From positions 5,264,001 through 5,328,000 of the forward strand of contig CP020563.1 of assembly GCA_002082585.1 (NCBI GenBank): a stretch of DNA of 64,000 bases. The letters are read 5' to 3'. A model generated the notes under the pieces. That model saw nothing but the letters and a program-made list of their open reading frames with translations, did no database searches and had not been told where the DNA came from. Made by a program: the position numbers and the translations under genes. Positions 16,681-24,756 of this stretch are shown piece after piece. How positions within the stretch are numbered: position 1 is the first letter of the stretch; the number at the start of each line of letters is the position of its first letter. Origin of the DNA: Kitasatospora albolonga. Lineage in GTDB: Bacteria; Actinomycetota; Actinomycetes; Streptomycetales; Streptomycetaceae.

Positions 16681-19600
16681 TACGCTCGGTGTCCCTTCCA
16701 GCGGGACGCCCAGCACCTCGCGGGAGTGGCGGGTCGGGATCAGGCCGAGCCGCCACGCCTGCCAGCCGTCCGCCAGCTCCACGCCCCGCTCCAGGACCAC
16801 CGCGAGCGCCTCCACACACCGCCCGAGCCCGCTGTCCCGGGCCGGGTGGTCCTCCCCGGCCAGCTCCGCCAGCTCCTGCTGCGCCACCACCGTGCCCACC
16901 TCGCTGCCGCCCGGCGAGGCGTACGGCAGCAGCGTGCACCGCAGGAACCGGGCCCAGTCGCGCCCGCGCTCGTCCCCGTACGAGGCGAACAGCTCCACCG
17001 CCTCGCCGCAGAGCGTGAGCGCCTGGGCCGCCCGGCCGTTGCCCGCGTCGATCAGCGCCAGCTCCAGGCACGCCCACGCCTCCCCGTGCGCCACCCCGAT
17101 CCGCCGGAAGTCGGCCCGGGCGTCCATCAGGAGCTGCCGGGCGAACCCCGAATTGCGCAGGTTCCCCGTCTGCGCGGCCCGCTGGTCGCGGGTCACCCGG
17201 CCCGAGTGGTGGCGGGCGCAGGCCAGCCCGTACACGTCCCGCATCCGGGAGAACATCGTCCGGGCCCGCTCCAGCTCCCGTACGGCCTCGACGGTGTCGC
17301 CATCCTCCTCCAGCGCCTGGCCCAGGTAGTACCGCGTCCACGCCTCACCGCGCGCGTCCTCGTTGTCCCGGTGCCGGGCCAGCGCGTCCCGGAGCTGCTC
17401 CAGGGCCGCTTCCGGATCGCCGCCCAGCAGCCGGGCCCGGGCCAGCTGGGTCAGTGCCCACGCCTCGCCCCGGCCGTCACGGGTGCGGCCGTACAGCTCC
17501 AGGGCGGTGGACAGGGCCTCCTCGGCCGCCGCCACCTCGCCTGTCCGCAGCCGGACCTGGCCGAGCTGGAACCGCGTCCACGCCTCCCCGTGCAGCGACT
17601 CGCCCTCCCGGTGCAGCCGGAGGGCGGTGTCCAGCAGGGAGAGGGCGCGCACGAGATGGCCCCGGTCGCGCTCGACCGCCGCCAGCGCGTGCAGGGTCCA
17701 GGCCCGGTCCTCGGCCTGGGCGGGGGAGGACTGGAGGTCCAGAGCCTCCCCGAGCCGGGCGGCGGCCTCGGTCAGATTGCCCTGGTGGTGCAGGGTGATC
17801 CCGAGCGAACAGAGGGCGAGGGCGGCTCCCGCGTCGTTGTGCGCCTCCCGGTAGAGGCCGACCACCGAGGAGAGCGTGGTGCGGGCCTTGTCCAGCTCAC
17901 CGAGCTGCCGGGCCGCGATCCCCGTACGCCACTGCACCGACCGCTCCAGCAGCCCCTGGTCGATGGAGTGGGTCAGCTCGCTGATCTCACCCAGCCGGTA
18001 GAGGTCGCCGCGCAGCAGGCAGTAGTCGCACAGGGCGCCCAGCAGGTTCAGTACGGTGGACTGGTCGACGCCCTCGCTGTGGCGCAGCGCGGAGGTGATG
18101 AAGCTGGACTCGTCGTCCAGCCAGCGCAGCGCCGAGTCCAGCGAACCGAAGCCGTGCGAGCCGAACTGTCCGGCCCGGGTCGACATCTTCCCGTCGACCA
18201 TCCGGATCACGGCGTCGGCGAGCTCCGCGTAGTTCGTCAGCAGCCGCTCATGGGCGGCGGCCCGCTCGGCGGGCTCCTCCTCGTCGAGCAGCCGGGCCAG
18301 CGCGAAGCTCCGGACCAGGTCGTGGAGCCGGTAGCGCGATCCCCGTACATGGGTGAGCAGCCCGGCCCGGGTCAGCTCGGCCAGCAGCCGCCCGGCCTCC
18401 TGCTCGTCGGCCGCCAGCAGCGCGGCGGCGGCCGCCGCGCCGAGGCTCGCCCGGCCCGCCAGTGCGAGCCGCCGCAGCAGCCGCCGGGCCGCCTCGCCCT
18501 GGTCGGTGTAGCGCAGCCACAGGGCCCGCTCCACCGGGGAGAGGTGACCGTACGCCCGCAGATCCTCCGCGAGCGCGCTGCGCGTGCGGGGCCCGAGCGC
18601 GGACGCGGCGACCCGCAGCGCGAGCGGCAGCCCGCCGCACAGCTCCACGACGGCGTCGGTGGCCGGATAGTCGTACGGCCCCGCCTCCTCGCCCCCGGCC
18701 AGCTCCCGCAGCAGCTCCTCCGCACCGGCCGCCTCCAGCGGACCCACGGGGAGGTGGTGCACCCAGGCCGGAAGTGACTCGGGCAGCTCCAGGGGCTCCC
18801 GGGCGGTGACGAGGACCAGGCTGTCGGAGCGCTCCGGGACGAGGGCGCGGACCTGCTCGGCGTCGGTCGCGTCGTCGAGCACGACGGTGACGGGGGTGCC
18901 GGTGAGGTGCTGGTGGTACAGCTCGCCGAGCCGCCGGACGTGCTGCTCGGCGGCGGACTTCCCGTACGCCTGCGGCTGGGCGCCGCCGGTCCCGTACGCC
19001 TGCGGTTGTGCGGCGCCGGATTGCGTACCGCCGGGCTGGGCACCGCCGGGTGCGGCTCCGTCACGGCGGCCCGGGGCTCCTGGTGTCGTTCCGTCCCGGA
19101 AGAGCAGCTGTTCGCGCGGGGCGCCCAGCCGGTTGAGGAGGTGCAGCAGGGCGTCCCGGGTCGGCAGCGGGCTCTCCCCGGCGACCTCACCCCGCAGATC
19201 GACCACACAGGCGCCCCGGAACTGGTCCTTGAGCGCGTGCGCCGCCCGCACCGCGAGCGCGGTACGGCCGGACCCCGGCTCACCGTGCAGGACGACGACG
19301 GTGGGCCGGGTCTGTGTGGAGGCGCGGGCGGTGTGCACCCACTTCGCGATCTGTGCCAGCTCGGCCCGCCGCCCGGTGAACGGCCCGTCCGCCGAGGGCA
19401 GATGGCCGAAGGACTGCTCCAGCACGACCCGGGTGCGGGCAGCGGCGCTGCGGTCGGCGCCGCGCAACTGCCGTACCACCGGGGCTTTCTGCGTTTTCGG
19501 GGCGCGGGCGGCCGGGGTCAGCATGCGCTGCTGGTCCAGGTACGGGCGGATGCCCCGTACCTCCAGCGCGGTCAGCCACTGGAGCCTCAACTGTTCGGCC

Positions 19601-20034
19601 CCGCCCGGCTGTCCGGCCGCTCCGGCGCGGCGGTGGGCGGCGGGCCAGTGCGAGGCGGTCACCTTCGCCACGGTCGTCGCGGCACCGGCCACCGCCACGA
19701 CCGCGCCCGCGCCGAGGGCGGGACCGGTGGACACCCCGAACGCCAGGTCCGCCCCGAACGCCGCGACGGAGGCAACACCCGCCACCAGCAACGGCGTTCC
19801 GATGTTCGCCCGGCTGAACCGCTCCGCCAGCGGCCGGTCACCGGCCGCCGCCGTGTCGAGCGCCTGCGTGTACGCGGTGTACTCCTCGTGTGCCCCGGCC
19901 GCGATGGTGTCGAGCGCGGCCCGCGCCCGTGCCAGCAGCACACCGGAGTCGGTCCGGCCGCCGGACCGCCGCGCCTCTTCCTCCACGGCGCGCGCCAACA
20001 GCCTTTCGGCCTCCGCCCGATGGCTGTCCCGCAT
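16639..20034 (-). CDS. STAND-type NB-ARC/TPR signalling ATPase
   Basis: 1131 residues from the ATG at 20034 (AAGGGGA upstream). Order: helical N-terminus; two hydrophobic helices at about 80-125 (LLVAGVASVAAFGADLAFGV, GAGAVVAVAGAATTVAKV); an NB-ARC ATPase with P-loop HGEPGSGRTAL (about 250-260), Walker B VTVVLDDATD and the GGLPLALRVAASAL helix; a winged-helix-like segment (LLAELTRAGLLTHVRGSRYRLHDLVRSFA); then many TPRs to about residue 1060. It resembles AfsR without the SARP DNA-binding domain. A low-complexity Gly/Pro/Gln insert (GAQPGGTQSGAAQPQAYG) sits inside the ATPase domain. Likely a membrane-associated switch that oligomerises on sensing a signal. It is divergent from the GTPase operon; partnership is inferred. 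Confidence 0.85.
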   Translation of the reverse strand: MRDSHRAEAERLLARAVEEEARRSGGRTDSGVLLARARAALDTIAAGAHEEYTAYTQALDTAAAGDRPLAERFSRANIGTPLLVAGVASVAAFGADLAFGVSTGPALGAGAVVAVAGAATTVAKVTASHWPAAHRRAGAAGQPGGAEQLRLQWLTALEVRGIRPYLDQQRMLTPAARAPKTQKAPVVRQLRGADRSAAARTRVVLEQSFGHLPSADGPFTGRRAELAQIAKWVHTARASTQTRPTVVVLHGEPGSGRTALAVRAAHALKDQFRGACVVDLRGEVAGESPLPTRDALLHLLNRLGAPREQLLFRDGTTPGAPGRRDGAAPGGAQPGGTQSGAAQPQAYGTGGAQPQAYGKSAAEQHVRRLGELYHQHLTGTPVTVVLDDATDAEQVRALVPERSDSLVLVTAREPLELPESLPAWVHHLPVGPLEAAGAEELLRELAGGEEAGPYDYPATDAVVELCGGLPLALRVAASALGPRTRSALAEDLRAYGHLSPVERALWLRYTDQGEAARRLLRRLALAGRASLGAAAAAALLAADEQEAGRLLAELTRAGLLTHVRGSRYRLHDLVRSFALARLLDEEEPAERAAAHERLLTNYAELADAVIRMVDGKMSTRAGQFGSHGFGSLDSALRWLDDESSFITSALRHSEGVDQSTVLNLLGALCDYCLLRGDLYRLGEISELTHSIDQGLLERSVQWRTGIAARQLGELDKARTTLSSVVGLYREAHNDAGAALALCSLGITLHHQGNLTEAAARLGEALDLQSSPAQAEDRAWTLHALAAVERDRGHLVRALSLLDTALRLHREGESLHGEAWTRFQLGQVRLRTGEVAAAEEALSTALELYGRTRDGRGEAWALTQLARARLLGGDPEAALEQLRDALARHRDNEDARGEAWTRYYLGQALEEDGDTVEAVRELERARTMFSRMRDVYGLACARHHSGRVTRDQRAAQTGNLRNSGFARQLLMDARADFRRIGVAHGEAWACLELALIDAGNGRAAQALTLCGEAVELFASYGDERGRDWARFLRCTLLPYASPGGSEVGTVVAQQELAELAGEDHPARDSGLGRCVEALAVVLERGVELADGWQAWRLGLIPTRHSREVLGVPLEGTPSVSSPSGDLSSPSGV

Positions 20035-20361
20035 GTATGTCCCCTTCCGAGAGCCGAGTCCGCGTCCGTCGGTGCCGGTGGTCGGTGACCCGGCGCCGGG
20101 GTCAAGTGTCCTGCGTACGGGGCCCATGCGCGAGGGGACCTGGGCAAGGGGCAGGTCAAGGGCGGGGGTTCGGGCGCTTCCGTACGTCCCTTTCGTGCGT
20201 CCCTTCCGTATTCCTTCCGCATCCCCTCCTCACCCCTTCCGCGCATCCCTTCCGCTGAACGGAAATCGGGTGACACGACTGGCTCGTCGGCGTCGTCCAA
20301 GTACGTGCGGGTGGTCGAGGACGGCATCCGCCACGGCACCCGGGAGCGAGGGGGCGGGCCG
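20035..20361. other. divergent intergenic region (327 bp)
   Basis: No convincing gene. The plus strand from about 20180 to 20262 is a pyrimidine-rich run of imperfect CCCTTCCG/ATTCCTTCCG repeats. The gap must contain promoters for the STAND gene (minus) and the Hsp70-like/GTPase operon (plus); no clear -10/-35 pair could be assigned. Confidence 0.5.
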
Positions 20362-21465
20362 ATGCCGCGTGCGGACGGATGGGGGCTGGCCGTGGACATC
20401 GGCGGGGCCTGGGTGAAAGCGGCCTACTGGGACGGGCGGGGCGGGGTCGGGACGTTACCGGTGCTGCCCGCGACCGTGTACCGGGACCTGGACGGGCGGC
20501 TGCTGACCGGACCGGAGGCCGTCCGGCTCGCCCGTACCGCCCCCGAGCGGGCCGAGACGATGCCCGTACGCAGCCTGGCCGAGCAGGACGAAGCGCTGCT
20601 GGGCGGCGAGCCGACGGCTCCGGCGGAGATGGTGACCGCCCTGCTCGCCCGGGTGCTCCGGGACGCCGGGCCCGGGTTCGGCCGGTCGCGCCCCGACGCG
20701 CTGACGGTGGTCGTGCCGAGCGGCTGGGGCGGGGCGGAGCGGACCGCGCTCGCCCGGGCCGCCGGGGCCGCCGGACTGCCGGAGCCCGACTGGCTGCCCG
20801 CTCCGCTGGCCGTCGCGGCGGGCTGGGCCGCGTACCGGGAGGTGCCCGACGGCACGGTGCTGGCCGTCTGCGACGCGGGCGCCACCGGGCTGCGCTGCGC
20901 CCGCGTCGACCTGGACCGGGCCGCGTACGAGGCGGGGGACGAGGTGGCGTGCGGCGGCGTGGACCTGGACGAGGCGCTCCTCGCCCTGGTGGAGGCCCGC
21001 GCCCGGGCGGCCGGGCCGGAGGCGTGGGAACGGCTGCTGAACTCCACTGGTCCGGAGGGGCTCCGGGCCCGGGCCCAGGTGCGCGAGGACATCACGGGGG
21101 TGCGCGAGACCCTGTCGGCGACGGTGAGCGCCCCGCTCGTGGTGCCCGGGCACGGGGCGGAACTCCTCCTGCGCAGAGCCGAGTTCGAGGAGGCAGCACA
21201 GGGGCCGCTGAGCACGGCCGGCGCGGCACTGCGGGAGCTGCTGGACGCCGGGCCCCGCCCGTCGGCGGTGCTGCTGACGGGCGGGGTCGCGCGGACGCCC
21301 CGGCTCGCGGAGCTGCTGGCGGTGGACGGCCGGCTGCCCGACCTCCTCCCCGACCCCGTCAACGCGGCCGTCCTCGGAGCGGTCCGGTCCCGTGACGCGC
21401 CCGAGGCCCCGGGCGGTGGGGAAGTGCCGTACTCCCTTCCCGTGGACGACGACCTATTTCTGTGA
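20362..21465 (+). CDS. Hsp70-like actin-fold ATPase (ATPase domain only)
   Basis: 367 residues. The actin/Hsp70 signature is visible in order: phosphate-1 LAVDIGGAWVKAAYW (residues 9-23), connect-1-like LTVVVPSGWGGAERTALARAAGAAGLPEPDWLPAPLAVAAGWAAY, phosphate-2 LAVCDAGATGLRCARV, and the adenosine motif VLLTGGVARTPRLAELL. There is no C-terminal peptide-binding domain, so it is a nucleotide-dependent switch or scaffold rather than a classical DnaK. First gene of a six-gene operon with GTPases and dynamin-like proteins. The ATG at 20362 starts just before the phosphate-1 strand. Some family-typical Gly/Thr are replaced (DAGATG for DLGGGT), so hydrolysis may be weak. Confidence 0.8.
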   Translation: MPRADGWGLAVDIGGAWVKAAYWDGRGGVGTLPVLPATVYRDLDGRLLTGPEAVRLARTAPERAETMPVRSLAEQDEALLGGEPTAPAEMVTALLARVLRDAGPGFGRSRPDALTVVVPSGWGGAERTALARAAGAAGLPEPDWLPAPLAVAAGWAAYREVPDGTVLAVCDAGATGLRCARVDLDRAAYEAGDEVACGGVDLDEALLALVEARARAAGPEAWERLLNSTGPEGLRARAQVREDITGVRETLSATVSAPLVVPGHGAELLLRRAEFEEAAQGPLSTAGAALRELLDAGPRPSAVLLTGGVARTPRLAELLAVDGRLPDLLPDPVNAAVLGAVRSRDAPEAPGGGEVPYSLPVDDDLFL

Positions 21466-21485
21466 CCAGGAGGTGAGGACACCCG

Positions 21486-22382
21486 ATGGACGTGGTGATG
21501 CTCGGCGGCAGCGACGCGGGCAAGACGACGTACGTATCACTGATGTACCGGCTGCTCACCGACGGGGCCGGGGGCTTCTCCTGCGGCGCCGCCGACCCGC
21601 GCGTACACGCGGCGCTGAAGGCCGCCGGGGACGACGTGCTGTCCGGGACCTACCCGCGCAACACCCAGCAGCGCGAGGTGCACGACCTCGTCCTGCGGTA
21701 CCAGGACAAGGACGTGCTGCCGTTCCGGTGGCGGGACCACCGGGGCGAGGCGCTCACCCAGCAGGGGGCCACCAGCGCCGCCGCGCGGCAGCTGCACGAC
21801 GACCTGAAGGACGCGGACGGCATCCTGCTGTTCGCCGACTCCTGGCGTCTGCTGCACGACCCCGGGCAGGACCTGGAAACCCGCCACATGGTCACCTCCG
21901 TCCTGCGGGCCCTCGCGGGGCGGGACAAGAGGCTCACCCCGCTGGTCATCGTCCTCACCAAGTTCGACCTGGTCGAACAGCAGGGCCCCGAGGCCGTCCG
22001 CCGCCTCAGGGAACCCTTCGGCGCGCTCATCCGCGCGGCCTCGACGGAACCCCACATCCGGGGAGCCGTGGTGCCCCTCGTCTGCGGCCGACGCCCGGTC
22101 AACGCCCAGATCCCGGCCCTGTGGACTCTGCGCAGCGGGCTCGTCGGCCGACTGGGCCGGCTCCAGGAGGCAGCTGACGAGGCCCTGGCACGCGGCCTGC
22201 GCGCGGCGGACCGGGACACCCTGTGGGACCGGGTCCTGAGCCGGGTGGTCTCGGAGCCCAGCTGGCGGTCCGTCAGTCAGAGGGCGTTCGCCGACCATCT
22301 GGCCGAGCGGGACCGGCTGTTCGCCCTTCAGCCTGCGGCGGACCGCCTGGACGCACTGCTGTGGAACGTCGATTCCTTCTGA
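21486..22382 (+). CDS. P-loop GTPase-like protein 1 (TRAFAC/double-GTPase type)
   Basis: 298 residues. It opens directly with a P-loop strand: MLGGSDAGKTTYVSLMYRLL (GxxxxGKT at 7-14). The switch-2 position reads RWRDHRGE (82-88) in place of DxxG, and the G4 motif is VLTKFDLV. The family appearance matches the short actinobacterial GTPases of conflict/signalling operons sometimes labelled DO-GTPase2. An AGGAGGTGAGG ribosome site precedes the ATG, 20 bp after the Hsp70-like gene. Probably a regulatory GTPase working with the second GTPase and the dynamin pair in this operon; actual nucleotide specificity is undetermined. Confidence 0.75.
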   Translation: MDVVMLGGSDAGKTTYVSLMYRLLTDGAGGFSCGAADPRVHAALKAAGDDVLSGTYPRNTQQREVHDLVLRYQDKDVLPFRWRDHRGEALTQQGATSAAARQLHDDLKDADGILLFADSWRLLHDPGQDLETRHMVTSVLRALAGRDKRLTPLVIVLTKFDLVEQQGPEAVRRLREPFGALIRAASTEPHIRGAVVPLVCGRRPVNAQIPALWTLRSGLVGRLGRLQEAADEALARGLRAADRDTLWDRVLSRVVSEPSWRSVSQRAFADHLAERDRLFALQPAADRLDALLWNVDSF

Positions 22383-22429
22383 CTCTTTCTCATTCCTTCT
22401 GGCTCCCCATCCCCTTTGGAGGTACACCG

Positions 22430-23506
22430 GTGACGACCCCGCAGATCCCGGAAATCAGAGTTCTCGTGGCCGGGGGGCACGACACGGGCAAGACCGCGTT
22501 CCTGCACGGCATGTATCAGAGGCTCTCGGAAGGAGTGCACGACTACTTCCTCTACAGCGAGGACCGGGACGAGGAAATCCGTCTGGTCAACGCCTGGAAA
22601 GTGCTGAGAGAAACCGGCGAGTTCCCGAGGGTGAACGTAAGACCTCAGTCCTACACCTTCCAGTGCACGAGGAACTTCACCCCCCTTCTCCGGATGCGAT
22701 GGACCGATTTCCGGGGCGGTGCGGCAATGGGGGTGGCCGAGGGGGAAGAGAAGAAGATCGTCGAGCAGTGGCGGGACGAACTGTCCAGGTCCGACAACGT
22801 CTACCTGGTCATGGACGGCAAAGCGCTCGGCGACTGGGTGCGCAACGGCATGCCGGAGAACGCCAACTTCGACAGCGGCGGCATGAACCTGACCTCGTAC
22901 AACCGGGTGGTTCATACGGCGATGGCGAGCCGGGCGGACCGGGGTGTCCCACCGCCGTCCTTCGTGGTGCTGATCACCAAGATGGACCTGCTGCCCGGGG
23001 CGGCGGACATGCCTTTGAAACAGGCGCTGGAATCCGTGGTCCACAACCTGTGCACCCTGGTCAAGAGCCTCTCCGGCCCCGGGGTTACGGCCCTCGTCTG
23101 CCCGGTGCAGATCGGGGACTTCAAGACATCGCAGGCGTCCGGGGGAAAGGTGCTCCCTTCGCTCGTCCACCCGAAGTATCTGCACCACCCGATCTGCTTC
23201 TCGCTCTGGTACCACCTGACGGAGGAGATCGCCAAGTGCGAGGAGGAGCTGGCGGAGATCAAGAAGAGGATATCCGGCGGTGAAACGGAGCTGACCGCCC
23301 TCCGAACGAAATCGATCGTCATGTTCCGGAACGCCAAGATCCAGGAGGTGCAGACCGCCCAGCAGGCCCGGGAGACGGAAAGGGCGGAGAAGCAGGCCGA
23401 GATCGCGGCCACGAAGGAGCAGGCCGATCTGCTGATGCGGGAGTTCGACCGCTGGCCCATCATCAAGGCCGGCAAGGTCGTCTGGCGGTCGGGTCGTTCG
23501 TCATGA
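22430..23506 (+). CDS. P-loop GTPase-like protein 2 with C-terminal coiled coil
   Basis: 358 residues from the GTG at 22430 (TTGGAGG upstream); frames extending further upstream overlap the previous gene and look uncoded. P-loop VAGGHDTGKTAFLHGMY (13-29), switch-2-like MRWTDFRGGAA, G4 LITKMDLLP. Residues about 265-345 form a charged coiled coil (EEIAKCEEELAEIKKRI, QQARETERAEKQAEIAATKEQ). It is related in layout to the preceding GTPase but lower in G+C and less biased in composition than its neighbours. Its stop overlaps the start of the next gene (ATGA), so it is co-translated with it. Confidence 0.75.
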   Translation: MTTPQIPEIRVLVAGGHDTGKTAFLHGMYQRLSEGVHDYFLYSEDRDEEIRLVNAWKVLRETGEFPRVNVRPQSYTFQCTRNFTPLLRMRWTDFRGGAAMGVAEGEEKKIVEQWRDELSRSDNVYLVMDGKALGDWVRNGMPENANFDSGGMNLTSYNRVVHTAMASRADRGVPPPSFVVLITKMDLLPGAADMPLKQALESVVHNLCTLVKSLSGPGVTALVCPVQIGDFKTSQASGGKVLPSLVHPKYLHHPICFSLWYHLTEEIAKCEEELAEIKKRISGGETELTALRTKSIVMFRNAKIQEVQTAQQARETERAEKQAEIAATKEQADLLMREFDRWPIIKAGKVVWRSGRSS

Positions 23507-24756
23507 CGGGCGCGGTGTGGAGCCCCGTGGTCCTCGGCCGGTTGCTCCGGGTCGACGAATGGTGGCGGGAGGTGCCCGAGGACGCCACGGGGGACGGCTG
23601 GCTCGTCGACGTGGTCATAGCCGCCGTCATGAACGGACGGGGCCTGTCCAAGGGGCCGCGCATGCTGCTGGCCCGGCCGCCCGTACCGGACGGCGAGGCC
23701 GCGCCCGTCCTGGTGGGCGTGGCCTGCGACGCCGAACTGATCAGCACCAAGTACCACACCGACAGCGGGGGCCGGCCGCTGTACTGCTTCGTCGGCTGGC
23801 TCTCCGCCCCCGGAGCGGGCGATGTCCCGTCCCTCGGCGCCCTGACCGAGGGGTTCCCGAGCTGGGCCAGGGAGACCTACGAGCGCGCGGTGGGCCCCGA
23901 CTGGGAGGCGGTCACGGCACCAGGGCGGCGCGACCCCAGAATTCCGGGGGACGCGCCTTGGGGACCGGCCGGTGCGGCGGGGAGCGGTGGAGGGCCTGCC
24001 GGGCTGCGGACCGGGTTGCCGGCCGAGCCGCCTGCCCGGCTGCCGGGGGCGGAGGGCCCGGGGACCTGGCTGCTGCCCGAGGCCCGGGCCGGGGAGTACT
24101 GGGAGGGGGCCCGGATGTCGGACGAGCCCTGCGTCCTGGTGACCGGGTGGCGTGAGTCGTACGCCCCGGCCCGGTCGGTGCTCACCCATCTGTGCGGGGC
24201 CGGTGTCACCAACCCGGTGTTCGACGATGAGCCCGTGGCTTCGGGGACGTACAACTCATCGAAGACGTACGGCTCTTCGGGTACGTACGTCACTTCGGAG
24301 AAACGCGCCGCTTCGAAGGGAACCGCCGTTCCGGACGAGGGCGGGGCATCGGGTGAGCACGCCGCACCGGAGACGTCCGGCAAGTCACGGGTGAAGGAGC
24401 TGTGGCAGGCCGTCACGGAGGTCCCGAAGGCGGTGAGCGGGGTGGTCCGGAAGATGGGCGAGCTGCCCGGCCACCTCCCGGGCAGGAAGCGGCCGGGAGG
24501 GAAGCCCGCCGGGGAGCCCTCCTCCGTACCGGACGTCTCCGTACCGGGTGCCTTCACCCCGGGCGTCTTCGCCGTACGGCCGCCCGGCTCACCGGCGCAC
24601 GACCTGTTGCTGGAGTCGGGCTGGGCGGAGGAGCCCCAGGGAGGGGCCGGGGCCGACGCCCGGTCCGCCTGGCCGGACAAGCCGTCGCGGGCTGCGGACC
24701 AGCCGTCACGGCGGCCGGACTCCCGGCGGCCCGGAACCGAGGAGGACGAAGCATGA
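23503..24756 (+). CDS. unrecognised GTPase-operon protein
   Basis: 417 residues with no family I recognise. Residues 1-125 look like a compact folded domain rich in tryptophan and hydrophobic strands (WSPVVLGRLLRVDEWW, GWLVDVVIAAVMNGRGLSKGPRMLLA, LVGVACDAELISTKY, LYCFVGWL). After a Gly/Pro linker a second short segment (PCVLVTGWRESYAPARSVLTHLC) appears; the rest is a Ser/Thr/Tyr-rich and Lys/Pro-rich disordered tail. It overlaps both neighbours by ATGA, so it is firmly part of the operon and could be the GTPase-associated effector or adaptor. No catalytic residues can be named. Confidence 0.65.
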   Translation: MTGAVWSPVVLGRLLRVDEWWREVPEDATGDGWLVDVVIAAVMNGRGLSKGPRMLLARPPVPDGEAAPVLVGVACDAELISTKYHTDSGGRPLYCFVGWLSAPGAGDVPSLGALTEGFPSWARETYERAVGPDWEAVTAPGRRDPRIPGDAPWGPAGAAGSGGGPAGLRTGLPAEPPARLPGAEGPGTWLLPEARAGEYWEGARMSDEPCVLVTGWRESYAPARSVLTHLCGAGVTNPVFDDEPVASGTYNSSKTYGSSGTYVTSEKRAASKGTAVPDEGGASGEHAAPETSGKSRVKELWQAVTEVPKAVSGVVRKMGELPGHLPGRKRPGGKPAGEPSSVPDVSVPGAFTPGVFAVRPPGSPAHDLLLESGWAEEPQGGAGADARSAWPDKPSRAADQPSRRPDSRRPGTEEDEA

